A stretch of 34,844 nt of DNA. It comes from Candidatus Kapaibacterium sp. (GTDB lineage Bacteria; Bacteroidota; Ignavibacteria; Kapaibacteriales; UBA4661). Each line of letters starts with the position of its first letter. Within the stretch, counting starts at the first letter, position 1. A program made the translations under genes and the position numbers. The stretch lies in the NCBI GenBank assembly GCA_004292595.1, contig RDXM01000115.1:1-34844 (forward strand), written 5' to 3'. Below the pieces are notes generated by a model that saw only the letters and a program-made list of their open reading frames with translations, did not search any database and was not told where the DNA came from. Of this stretch, positions 1 through 7,092 are shown in pieces.

Positions 1-198
1 CAATGGTATGCCGAAATCCGTTATTCGACAAGCCGCTTAAAGTTGTTGAACAATGAAGTATCGGGGGTCATCTGTTTTTTGATTTATGCAACAAAGCCCA
101 TTTTTAGTATAGTTTGGTCAGAACCACTTATGAAAACGTGGATTATCTTTTGTCTTCCGATTGTTGCATTTTAGTACACCCATCATCTGCCAAGTACC
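1..198. other. Non-coding window edge upstream of the GMC oxidoreductase
   Basis: No convincing gene is seen. A short open frame from 114 overlaps the next gene in another frame and has no recognisable protein character. This stretch probably holds the promoter of the gene starting at 199, but I found no clear TTTG/TAnnTTTG pair and no Shine-Dalgarno sequence before that ATG. Confidence 0.5.
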
Positions 199-2265
199 AT
201 GAACCTCACAAGCAAGCAAATATCAGCTCTTCGCGCTATTTTGGACGCTATCATTCCCGAATGCGAGCTTTCACGCGAAGAAGCAGCAACGCTGAGCGCA
301 GAAGTGCGTCAGTTCTACGCATTGAAAGCATCAGACACCGAACTTGCTGAAAAAATCACCATCGCACTGGACAAAATCACACCCACGCAGCAGCAAGATT
401 TCCTCCAACTTCTTGACCTTCTTGCTTCGCCCGCGCTTGGCTTGACATGGTTTGGCGCAATGAAACCCGTACAAAATCTCACGCCTCAGCAGCGCACGAA
501 GCTCTTGCATACGTGGTCAAACAGCCCGATTGGCTTGCTGCGGCAGGGTTTTCAGGCATTGAAGAGGTTTTCTGTATTTTTGATGTACGGATATTCCGAA
601 GAAGCCGCACCAAATCTAACGTGGCTGGCGATTGGCTATCCAGGTCCCCTCTCCAAACCGCCTTCAGCCGAGGCTGCGCCACGCCCCATTCAACCGCTTA
701 ATTCCTCGCTTCATTCATCATTTTCACAGCAAAAATCTTCTACGCCAGTGCAGCTTCAATGCGATGTCGTTATCGTTGGAAGCGGCGCGGGTGGCGGCGT
801 TGTGGCTGGTGAGCTTTCGGAAGCGGGCTTCGATGTGATTGTGGTCGAAAAAGGGCAATATTTCGCCGAGCAAGATTTTACGCAGCGCGAGGCTCATATG
901 ATTGGCGAATTGTACGAAGCAGGCGGCGGCTATGCCACTAAAAACGGCTCTGTAAGTATCTTTGCGGGCAGTTGCTTGGGAGGCGGCACAACAATTAACT
1001 GGTCGGCGGCACTGCGCACGCCAGACTATGTTTTGGAGGAATGGGCAAAAAATCATGAAAACCCGCACTTCCTCACAACAGACTATCAACGCAGTTTTGA
1101 TGCCGTCGAGCAGGCAACGCACGTGGACACGCTCGAATCAATACACAACACGCAAAACCAAGCATTGCTGAGAGGTGCAGGCATATTGGAGCATAAAACC
1201 AGTACCATTGCTCGTAATTCCAATGGCTGTGCTGCGGACGATAGTTCGTGTACAATGTGCGGCTACTGCTCGCTCGGTTGCCAACGCGGCACGAAAACGG
1301 GTGTTCTGAAAACCTATTTGCAACGAGCATTTGAGCGAGGTACGCGGTTTTTAGTCAATGCAAATGTGGATTCCTTGATAATCCAAAACAGCACTGCCGT
1401 CGGCGCACGAGTAACCATGCAGGATTCAGGACAAGAAGTAACAATTAACGCAAAGTTTGTCGTCGTAGCGGCGGGTTCGATTCACACACCTGCGCTCCTT
1501 ATCCGAAGCGGGCTCAAGCATCCGCACATTGGTCAGCATTTGCACTTGCACCCGACCGTTTCCGTAGCCGGTATCTACAAAGAGCGCGTCAATGCTTGGC
1601 ATGGGAACATGATGACCGCGCTGTGCAATGATTTTGCGCGTCAGACAGGGAATTGGGGCGTAAAGCTGGAAACACCGCCCATTCATAGTGGTTTGCTGGG
1701 CATGGCACTTCCTTGGCAGGGTGGAAAGGCGCATAAAGACGCGATGCGGAAGGCTGCCCACGTGGGAGCATTTATCGTTCTCACACGCGACCGCGACGGA
1801 GGGCGCATCACGACTGACAAGCGCGGGAATCCCGTTGCGCACTACGATATGAGCGCGTTCGACCTCGCACATTTGCAACGCGGTATTCTCGAAGCAGCGC
1901 ATATCCACGCGGCGGCGGGTGCGACGGAATTGTATCTACCTCATAATCGCTTCACGTATTTCGACCTTACAACACCCGCAGGCTGGACAAGTGTAGAGCG
2001 CTCGCTGCGCGATATGGCTTCGTGGAACTGGCGCGCCAACGATTTCCCGCTCTTCTCCGCGCACCAAATGGGAACGTGCCGCATGGGAGGTTTGCGTAGC
2101 ACGCATCCCGTCTCGCCTGAAGGAGAAACGTATGAGGTAAAAAACCTGTTTGTCGCAGATTCCAGTCCTTTCCCCGAAGCAAGCGGCGCAAACCCGATGC
2201 TCTCTATTCAAGCAATGGCGCACTACACAGCCCAAGGCTTGAAAGCGAGATTTCGTGCGGTGTAG
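199..2265 (+). CDS. GMC-family FAD-dependent oxidoreductase (long-chain alcohol oxidase-like)
   Basis: A 688-residue flavoprotein. Residues 1-150 form an alpha-helical N-terminal region resembling the gluconate 2-dehydrogenase subunit 3 type leader found fused to some GMC enzymes. The FAD-binding Rossmann motif is at about 189-220 (DVVIVGSGAGGGVVAGEL). A cysteine-rich CTMCGYCSLGC motif lies at about 350-362, as in long-chain fatty alcohol oxidases. The C-terminal GMC signature is clear, with HQMGTCRMG at about 621 and a final SGANPMLSIQAMA block. By family it should oxidise an alcohol with FAD; the substrate cannot be read from sequence. The four clustered cysteines could hold a metal or disulfides, which is inference. 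The start at 199 gives the complete N-terminal domain. The last codons run into a hairpin repeat. It stands alone, with no operon partner. Confidence 0.88.
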   Translation: MNLTSKQISALRAILDAIIPECELSREEAATLSAEVRQFYALKASDTELAEKITIALDKITPTQQQDFLQLLDLLASPALGLTWFGAMKPVQNLTPQQRTKLLHTWSNSPIGLLRQGFQALKRFSVFLMYGYSEEAAPNLTWLAIGYPGPLSKPPSAEAAPRPIQPLNSSLHSSFSQQKSSTPVQLQCDVVIVGSGAGGGVVAGELSEAGFDVIVVEKGQYFAEQDFTQREAHMIGELYEAGGGYATKNGSVSIFAGSCLGGGTTINWSAALRTPDYVLEEWAKNHENPHFLTTDYQRSFDAVEQATHVDTLESIHNTQNQALLRGAGILEHKTSTIARNSNGCAADDSSCTMCGYCSLGCQRGTKTGVLKTYLQRAFERGTRFLVNANVDSLIIQNSTAVGARVTMQDSGQEVTINAKFVVVAAGSIHTPALLIRSGLKHPHIGQHLHLHPTVSVAGIYKERVNAWHGNMMTALCNDFARQTGNWGVKLETPPIHSGLLGMALPWQGGKAHKDAMRKAAHVGAFIVLTRDRDGGRITTDKRGNPVAHYDMSAFDLAHLQRGILEAAHIHAAAGATELYLPHNRFTYFDLTTPAGWTSVERSLRDMASWNWRANDFPLFSAHQMGTCRMGGLRSTHPVSPEGETYEVKNLFVADSSPFPEASGANPMLSIQAMAHYTAQGLKARFRAV

Positions 2266-2365
2266 CGATTGATTCCGCAGCAAACATTACCCAGAGGCTT
2301 GCAGTGCGGAATTGATTCCGCAGTCAATGCTATCGAAATCGTGCTGTGCGGAATACATTCCGCAC
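2256..2365. repeat. Cluster of TGCGGAA/TTCCGCA hairpins at the 3' end of the GMC gene
   Basis: Two perfect small hairpins share the stem TGCGGAA/TTCCGCA: 2305-2322 (loop TTGA) and 2347-2364 (loop TACA, extended by one G-C pair). They are 42 bases apart. A third, imperfect half (TTGATTCCGCA, 2269-2279) lies about 43 bases before the second and can pair with TGCGG at 2256-2260, inside the last codons of the oxidoreductase gene. The regular spacing suggests a small REP-type array. It could also slow or end transcription, but no T-run follows. Confidence 0.65.
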
Positions 2366-2382
2366 TCCAGTTTGCTTAATCC

Positions 2383-2477
2383 TAAGTTCGTTCACAAAAA
2401 TAATCCGGTATGAGAAGCAAAGCAGTATGTTGCCTTGTTCAGCAAATTTTACTGGAAAACTTTTGTGAACGAACTTA
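2383..2477. mobile_element. MITE-like element with 17-bp perfect terminal inverted repeats (copy A)
   Basis: The left end TAAGTTCGTTCACAAAA (2383-2399) and right end TTTTGTGAACGAACTTA (2461-2477) are perfect reverse complements of 17 bp, bounding a 95-bp non-coding unit. Its centre (2418-2437, CAAAGCAGTATGTTGCCTTG) is a decayed version of the 20-bp palindrome in the element at 22544-22634, at almost the same offset from both ends. This fits a non-autonomous mobile unit. No transposase and no clear target-site duplication are visible. Confidence 0.55.
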
Positions 2478-2728
2478 AATACTAGTGAACATACCTCAGC
2501 ATGACAACACCAATGGGGGACTATTTTGCGCAAGTCCTACTTCAGTAGTCCCATAAACGCTTTTTCCTGTGAACAGAATGGTGATTGGAGTCCGTTAAAA
2601 TGCAGAAAAATCAGAATTTCAGATATGGTACTATTTTTTTGACCATACCTGTTATTACAAGGAATGAAGCCGTTTCTACCGATTTTCTTGAGTCGTAAAA
2701 AATATTTAACAAAAAGCAATAGAAAATA

Positions 2729-2760
2729 TTTGTTTTTCTATATTGAAGAATGTATCTTTG
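2729..2760 (+). promoter_or_regulatory. Candidate Bacteroidota-type promoter (TTTG-N20-TATCTTTG)
   Basis: TTTG at 2729-2732 and TATCTTTG at 2753-2760 are separated by 20 bases. This matches the -33 TTTG / -7 TAnnTTTG pattern known for the primary sigma factor of Bacteroidota. The nearest downstream gene is the CcmC-like protein at 3212. The assignment is inference from pattern only. Confidence 0.45.
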
Positions 2761-2940
2761 CCCCCATGAGGACTTACGCAAACAATAAATGTGGTAAAAA
2801 AGTTCCTCACATAGATTTACGATGATTTTTTTACGTTTTTGAAAAAGTTGCAAAAACTTTTACGGAAAATTTTACAAGCAAATACCAGATGCCATCAAAT
2901 TTTTGCCAGAGCATGAGATGATATGCATCGTTGAAATACT

Positions 2941-3019
2941 CCTTTCGTTGTGGTGGTGAAAGGTGAGTAGGGGAGTGCCTCTCTAGCGCGTGGTGACGCT
3001 GAGAGGCATCTCAGTTTTA
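2941..3019 (+). promoter_or_regulatory. Structured leader with mutually exclusive hairpins upstream of the CcmC-like gene
   Basis: A first small stem pairs CCTTTC (2941-2946) with GAAAGG (2958-2963). A larger stem pairs TGCCTCTC (2976-2983) with GAGAGGCA (3001-3008), with AGCG/CGCT pairing inside. An alternative hairpin, CTGAGA-GGCA-TCTCAG (2999-3014), uses the right arm of the larger stem and is followed by TTTT. The second and third hairpins cannot form together, the arrangement expected of an attenuator or riboswitch expression platform. I do not recognise a known riboswitch class. Confidence 0.4.
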
Positions 3020-3211
3020 AAGAGCAACGAATAACGAAATAATTCCAAGAGCGTCACCGAAAAATATCACCCGAAAAGCACGGTAAAATCGGAGTTTCTT
3101 GCTATGTTTGCAAGAGCGCAATCGTACAAAGTCTGTATTGTCGCCACGATGATACAGGCTTTTTTCATTCCAACTCATTTTCTTCTCCTTCATTTTCTTC
3201 TCCTTCTGGTC

Positions 3212-4264
3212 ATGAAATTTCTTATTCAATTCTCCGGCGTTGCTCTTGGCTTATACTTGGGATTGTATCTGGCTCCGAACAAACCTCGCCCAGCATGGTG
3301 GCGATGGATTGCCATTCTTTCGGTCAGCCTGACCGTGCTTCTGGGGCTCGCACCGCGAACGGCTGGAAATTTTTCCGATGCAGTTCTCATGCGCCGTGCA
3401 GGAATGATGCCGAAAGTTCCCGTGAAAGTGCAAATTCAGCATGAAACCAAAACTATTGATGCCGCAAGTAAATACGCCACGTTTCAAATGACTGATTTCA
3501 GCGAAGGTGCGCCCGTGCAAGCGGTCGTACGCTGTTCAGAACCTCTTGCCAATCAACTCACCGGCGTAGAACGCGCTATTTTGCTTATTGAGCGCGACAG
3601 CACCGCCAATGACGGTGTTTTTATTGCGCAGGAATGTATTGCCGCAAACCCGCTTCTGACCTTGCCGTTTATCCCGCAGCTTCAGGAACGCGCACGGAAT
3701 CTGTATTTCCACGTGCCAATGTCGTGGGTGGGAATGCTTGCATACATCTTAGCAATGTTTTACGGCTTTCGTTACCTGAAAACACGCGCCCTGCACTACG
3801 ACATCTATGCGGCGGCGGCGGCGGGCTTGGGAACGCTGTTTACCTTTCTGGCAACGGTTACGGGCGCAATTTGGGCAAAATTCGACTGGGGTTCATTTTG
3901 GAATTGGGACCCGCGCCAAACCTCAATTTTCATTCTTTTGCTCATGTATGGCGCATACTTTGCGCTTCGCCAAGCCATCGACAACGATGAGCGCCGCGCT
4001 CGGCTTTCTGCGGTATATGTGATTTTTGCGGTTATTCCTGCGGTTTTTCTCATTTATATTATGCCGCGCATTTTGGATGGTTTACATCCTGGCGCGGGCA
4101 ATGACGCAAGTGCCGGACCAATTCTCAGTACAAAAAAAGAAGAACTGAACGTGATAAAACAGGTCATTTTCTCGCTTGCTTTTGGCTCATTTACCATGAT
4201 TTTCTTTTGGATGCACTCGCTCCAAGTCCGCATACAATCTCTTGTGCGAGCAAAGCAGGAATGA
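3212..4264 (+). CDS. CcmC/CcsA-type cytochrome c assembly membrane protein with embedded CcmE-like segment
   Basis: A 350-residue inner-membrane protein of the heme-handling family used in cytochrome c maturation. Two hydrophobic segments (about 5-22 and 32-48) are followed by a soluble stretch, 66-147, whose pattern (ATFQMTDF, VQAVV, GVFIAQECIAANP) resembles the OB-fold of the heme chaperone CcmE. The covalent heme-binding histidine expected just after that pattern is absent. The CcmC-like part begins with FHVP at 166-169, has the WGSFWNWD tryptophan-rich heme motif at 226-233, and keeps a candidate axial histidine at 292. I place the start at the ATG at 3212 (MKFLIQFSG); an upstream in-frame ATG at 3104 would add a repetitive HFLLLHFLLLL leader made by a 15-bp duplication. 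No other ccm gene is adjacent; an EamA transporter follows 72 bases later. Confidence 0.8.
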   Translation: MKFLIQFSGVALGLYLGLYLAPNKPRPAWWRWIAILSVSLTVLLGLAPRTAGNFSDAVLMRRAGMMPKVPVKVQIQHETKTIDAASKYATFQMTDFSEGAPVQAVVRCSEPLANQLTGVERAILLIERDSTANDGVFIAQECIAANPLLTLPFIPQLQERARNLYFHVPMSWVGMLAYILAMFYGFRYLKTRALHYDIYAAAAAGLGTLFTFLATVTGAIWAKFDWGSFWNWDPRQTSIFILLLMYGAYFALRQAIDNDERRARLSAVYVIFAVIPAVFLIYIMPRILDGLHPGAGNDASAGPILSTKKEELNVIKQVIFSLAFGSFTMIFFWMHSLQVRIQSLVRAKQE

Positions 4265-4336
4265 AAATATTCTACAAAATATTCAATACTTCCTCCACAC
4301 CTTTTTTCACTTTTCTTTTCCGATAGGATTCCTAAT

Positions 4337-5281
4337 ATGAGTATTCTTGCGGGTTCGCCAACATTTCGTGCGCAATTTTTCGTTGCGTATATCGCTATTT
4401 GCCTTATTTGGGGTTCTACTTTCTTGGCAATTCGCTTTGCGCTTGGCTCGTTTCCTCCCTTTTTGATGGCAGGAGTTCGTTTTGCTATTGCGGGAACAAT
4501 TTTATTTGCGATTGCAAAACTACAAGGTGCGGACAACCCACTACGAACACACTGGAAATCAGCTGTTATCACAGGCTTTTTATTGTTTTTGGTCTTTAAT
4601 GGTGGCTTAGTTTTAGCCGTTGGGCGCATTCATTCGAGCATTGTTGCAGTTCTTTCCACAACAATCCCCGTTTGGATGGTGATGATTGAATGGCTGCGAC
4701 CACAAGGAACACGCCCCAATGCAGGCTTGCTGGCGGGTTTGGTATTGGGCTTGCTTGGAATTACGATTCTCGTGCAGCCGTGGAATTATCTGCACTCAGC
4801 AAATGGCGCATCAACAACCGACGCACTAGGTGTGATATTTTCCATTCTTGCCATGCTGGGCTGGGCACTGGGTTCAGTGCTGGCACGTTCTCTACCGCTT
4901 CCCGCCTCGCCGTTTATGACCACTGCTATCCAGATGTGGATGGGCAGCACAATGCTCACGGGCGTTGGGCTGGCAATGGGCGAATGGGCGCGTTTGGATC
5001 TGAGCCGTGCAACAAGCGCATCACTTCTGGCGTTGCTATTTCTGATTGTTTTTGGCTCAGTCATTGCGTACAGCGCATATATGTGGCTTCTGCGCAATGC
5101 CCCGCCAACACTGGTCTCGACGTACACCTACATCAATCCATTGGTGGCAATTACCCTCGGCTCAATACTGGCAGATGAGCCTGTTACACACTTTCTCCTT
5201 CTCGCACTCGTCTGTATTCTGGGTGGAATTTATTGTATTGCTCGCTTTCGCCCTGCGCCGCCCGCTCCAGCAAGGAAATAA
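4337..5281 (+). CDS. EamA/DMT-family transporter
   Basis: A 314-residue protein made almost entirely of about ten hydrophobic segments arranged as two EamA halves, the usual size for the drug/metabolite transporter superfamily. The first half opens with AICLIWGSTFLAIRFAL, a typical EamA start; the second half (from about residue 160) contains the SVIAYSAYMWLLRNAPPTLVSTYTYI-type block, split here as SVIAYSAYMWLL and PTLVSTYTYI. By family it exports or imports small metabolites such as amino acids or sugars; the substrate cannot be predicted. The start ATG at 4337 lies 8 bases after AGGA, one of the few plausible ribosome-binding sites in the window. It follows the CcmC-like gene and precedes a lipoprotein gene on the same strand and may be co-transcribed with both. 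Confidence 0.88.
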   Translation: MSILAGSPTFRAQFFVAYIAICLIWGSTFLAIRFALGSFPPFLMAGVRFAIAGTILFAIAKLQGADNPLRTHWKSAVITGFLLFLVFNGGLVLAVGRIHSSIVAVLSTTIPVWMVMIEWLRPQGTRPNAGLLAGLVLGLLGITILVQPWNYLHSANGASTTDALGVIFSILAMLGWALGSVLARSLPLPASPFMTTAIQMWMGSTMLTGVGLAMGEWARLDLSRATSASLLALLFLIVFGSVIAYSAYMWLLRNAPPTLVSTYTYINPLVAITLGSILADEPVTHFLLLALVCILGGIYCIARFRPAPPAPARK

Positions 5282-5330
5282 GCGGTGTTTCAGCATTTTC
5301 ATCCTTCAAACCTTTATGTTTTTAACGTTC

Positions 5331-6008
5331 ATGCGCCTTGCACCACTTTTTTGTTCTATTCTATTTCTGGGAATACTTTCGCTCTCATGCTCGGAACAGC
5401 GCGTAAAAACTGATAGTTTACCATATTCATGGGCGGCGGAGAATTTCAAAAACGACTATGCATACTGGCACATCGCTGATTCCGTCTCACTTCGGCGAGA
5501 TACCATCTATGGTGCAATGACGGTGGAACTGCGCAATTCGCTCATGCTGACGACCACACGCTTGCAGGGCGCACAAATTATCAAGTCCGAACTTCTTCGC
5601 CGCACCGCGCAAGGTTTGATGCGCCTTTTGCCCTGCGACGATGGTTCGCGTTTGGAGCAAGTATTTTTGCCGTTTCCCATTCAACAAGATTCATCACGCA
5701 AAGATGCTTCTGCACTGCCTTCGTGGGCAATCACAGCCTGCACGGGCGATACTACCAGCACCTTTCGTATTCAATCCGCCGACACCAGTATTACCGTGCC
5801 AGCGGGAACATTTCGTGTGGTGCAACTCCGTGAGGTAGATTTTACTAATCTCACCACCGATTTTTATTTTCACGAAACCGCAGGACTGGTGCAAATGACC
5901 ATTCAGCATTCGCTCATCAATGCAAACGGAACGCGCTATCTTGCCGATGCAACAGCAAAACCGTTTGAGGGCTTTATTTTAGTCAAAGCAGGAAAGCGAC
6001 GAAAGTAG
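5331..6008 (+). CDS. Predicted lipoprotein of unknown function
   Basis: About 225 residues. The N-terminus (MRLAPLFCSILFLGILSLSC) is a signal peptide ending in a lipobox-like LSLSC, so the protein is probably lipid-anchored in the cell envelope. The mature part is beta-rich, with segments such as FRIQSADTSITVPAGTFRVVQL and a TTDFYFHETAGLVQM stretch; this recalls secreted FCB proteins in which a PAGTF-type strand is followed by a YW or YF strand. An alternative ATG at 5316 adds five residues (MFLTF). It begins about 50 bases after the EamA gene and may share its transcript. I cannot assign a function. Confidence 0.7.
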   Translation: MRLAPLFCSILFLGILSLSCSEQRVKTDSLPYSWAAENFKNDYAYWHIADSVSLRRDTIYGAMTVELRNSLMLTTTRLQGAQIIKSELLRRTAQGLMRLLPCDDGSRLEQVFLPFPIQQDSSRKDASALPSWAITACTGDTTSTFRIQSADTSITVPAGTFRVVQLREVDFTNLTTDFYFHETAGLVQMTIQHSLINANGTRYLADATAKPFEGFILVKAGKRRK

Positions 6009-6125
6009 CGTGATTGCTTGCGTACAAGGTCGTTTTCGTCATGCTTGCGAATTCTTCAAAAAATGCGTAGTTTTTCGTGCTATTTTCCTCTTACGAATGG
6101 TAAAACATAAGTGCTCAAAGTCAGT

Positions 6126-6203
6126 AGTGGCACAGACATTCTTGTCTGTGTTTGTCGCCTGAAACCCGCACTAACACTCACAGATAAGAATGTCTGTGCC
6201 ACT
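6126..6203 (+). repeat. REPIN-like element, copy 1 (78 bp)
   Basis: Two 25-base arms face each other (6126-6150 and 6179-6203), differing at one position as an inverted repeat. Each arm starts with AGTGG on its outer side and is itself a hairpin with stem CACAGACA/TGTCTGTG and loop TTCT (one stem mismatch in the right arm). The 28-base spacer matches the spacer of copy 6 in reverse complement with about two differences. The element fills the gap between the lipoprotein and LON-domain genes. Confidence 0.85.
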
Positions 6204-6261
6204 ATATTTTTGAAGTTTATTTAGTTAATTTTTGAGCCTCTCTTACCTCTCACCATGATTT

Positions 6262-6900
6262 ATGGAAAAAATAGGTTTATTTCCGCTCAATGTTGTTGTG
6301 TTCCCCGAATCTTCCGTGCCGTTGCATATTTTCGAGCCGCGCTACAAGCAGCTTGTGGGCTTGGCGATTGATGAGCAGAAAGATTTTGGTATCAATCTTG
6401 TTGATTCTTCACGACTCTTCCAAACAGGCTGCACAGTAGCAGTAACTGAGGTTTCGCGCCGCTACGACGACGGGCGTTTGGATGTTATTGTTACGGGAAA
6501 GCAACGCTATACGCTCCGCTCCCTGCGCGAAGGCGAGGAATTGTATTACCTTGGCATTGTGGAGTATTTTATGGATGAAAGCGATGAAGTTATTGACACG
6601 CAGCTTCGGCAAAGGTGCATCAAACAATACAATGAAATTATTGAGCTTGTCTATCCGGGTGCGGCGGAAGAATACGTGCTGGACATAACGTATTCTGGCA
6701 CGGCATCGTTCTTCATCGCGCAAAAAGCAGGCTTGGATGTGCTGCGTAAACAAGAGCTTTTGGAGATACGCTCGGAAAACCAACGCTTGGAAAAATTGAC
6801 TGATTTTATGGAACATCTCCTACCCGAACTCCGCGACAAACGCCGCATTCAAGACGTGATTATGAGCGATGGCTACATTCCCAATAAGCCGAAAAATTAG
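6262..6900 (+). CDS. LON substrate-binding (N-terminal) domain protein
   Basis: A 212-residue cytosolic protein beginning EKIGLFPLNVVVFPESSVPLHIFEPRYKQLV (given here as family text; key elements are the LFPL and HIFEPRY motifs at residues 6-28), which is the hallmark of the LON N-terminal domain (PF02190). The domain covers most of the protein; a helical tail (about 165-212) follows. The ATPase and protease domains of Lon are absent, and the length suits the family of stand-alone LON-domain proteins, which may bind substrates or partners; the role here is unknown. A TATTTTTG sequence at 6205-6212, immediately after REPIN copy 1, fits the TAnnTTTG -7 pattern and could drive this gene, although no good -33 box is seen. 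Confidence 0.87.
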   Translation: MEKIGLFPLNVVVFPESSVPLHIFEPRYKQLVGLAIDEQKDFGINLVDSSRLFQTGCTVAVTEVSRRYDDGRLDVIVTGKQRYTLRSLREGEELYYLGIVEYFMDESDEVIDTQLRQRCIKQYNEIIELVYPGAAEEYVLDITYSGTASFFIAQKAGLDVLRKQELLEIRSENQRLEKLTDFMEHLLPELRDKRRIQDVIMSDGYIPNKPKN

Positions 6901-6910
6901 TAAAGAACAG

Positions 6911-6978
6911 CACAGACAAGAGTGTCTGTGCTACCCTGTAAAGACTGGCTTCAGTAGTGCAGACACTCTTGTCTGCAC
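6911..6978. repeat. Two REPIN half-elements joined in the opposite arrangement
   Basis: A right-type arm (6911-6934, stem CACAGACA/TGTCTGTG, loop AGAG, ending CTAC) is followed by a left-type arm (6955-6978, GTAG then stem TGCAGACA/TGTCTGCA, loop CTCT). In the intact copies the AGTGG-type ends lie outside; here the CTAC and GTAG ends lie inside. This looks like the end of one unit next to the start of another. GGCTTC before the second arm matches the flank of copies 3, 4 and 5. Confidence 0.7.
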
Positions 6979-7092
6979 CCAAAATGGCGTTGTCTGCGCT
7001 TGGAATGCCACTTCTGCAACCTTTTTCCCGCATAAACGTCTCTCAAAAGAGCCACAATTCTTCGCTTGAACGCCTCTTTTACGGTTGCCGTT

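Larger units (their letters stand above)
2478..3211. other. Gene-free AT-rich interval with candidate promoter and structured leader
   Basis: Short open frames on both strands here have no protein-like composition and I do not call them. The content I can support is the promoter candidate at 2729-2760, the hairpins between 2941 and 3019, and a pyrimidine-rich 15-bp direct repeat (CATTTTCTTCTCCTT, 3176-3190 and 3191-3205) just before the CcmC-like gene. If the promoter is real, the transcript would have a leader of about 450 bases. Confidence 0.5.

Noticed and set aside
2766-2825. A 19-codon frame right after the 2729-2760 promoter as a leader peptide
   Set aside because: It would begin only about five bases after the -7 box and has no codon bias or regulatory residue run.
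4054-4629. A 191-codon open frame on the - strand spanning two genes
   Set aside because: It is antisense to the end of the CcmC-like gene and the start of the EamA gene, both well supported.
5046-5330. A longer N-terminus for the lipoprotein
   Set aside because: The extension overlaps the end of the EamA gene in another frame; the signal peptide with lipobox begins at 5316 or 5331.
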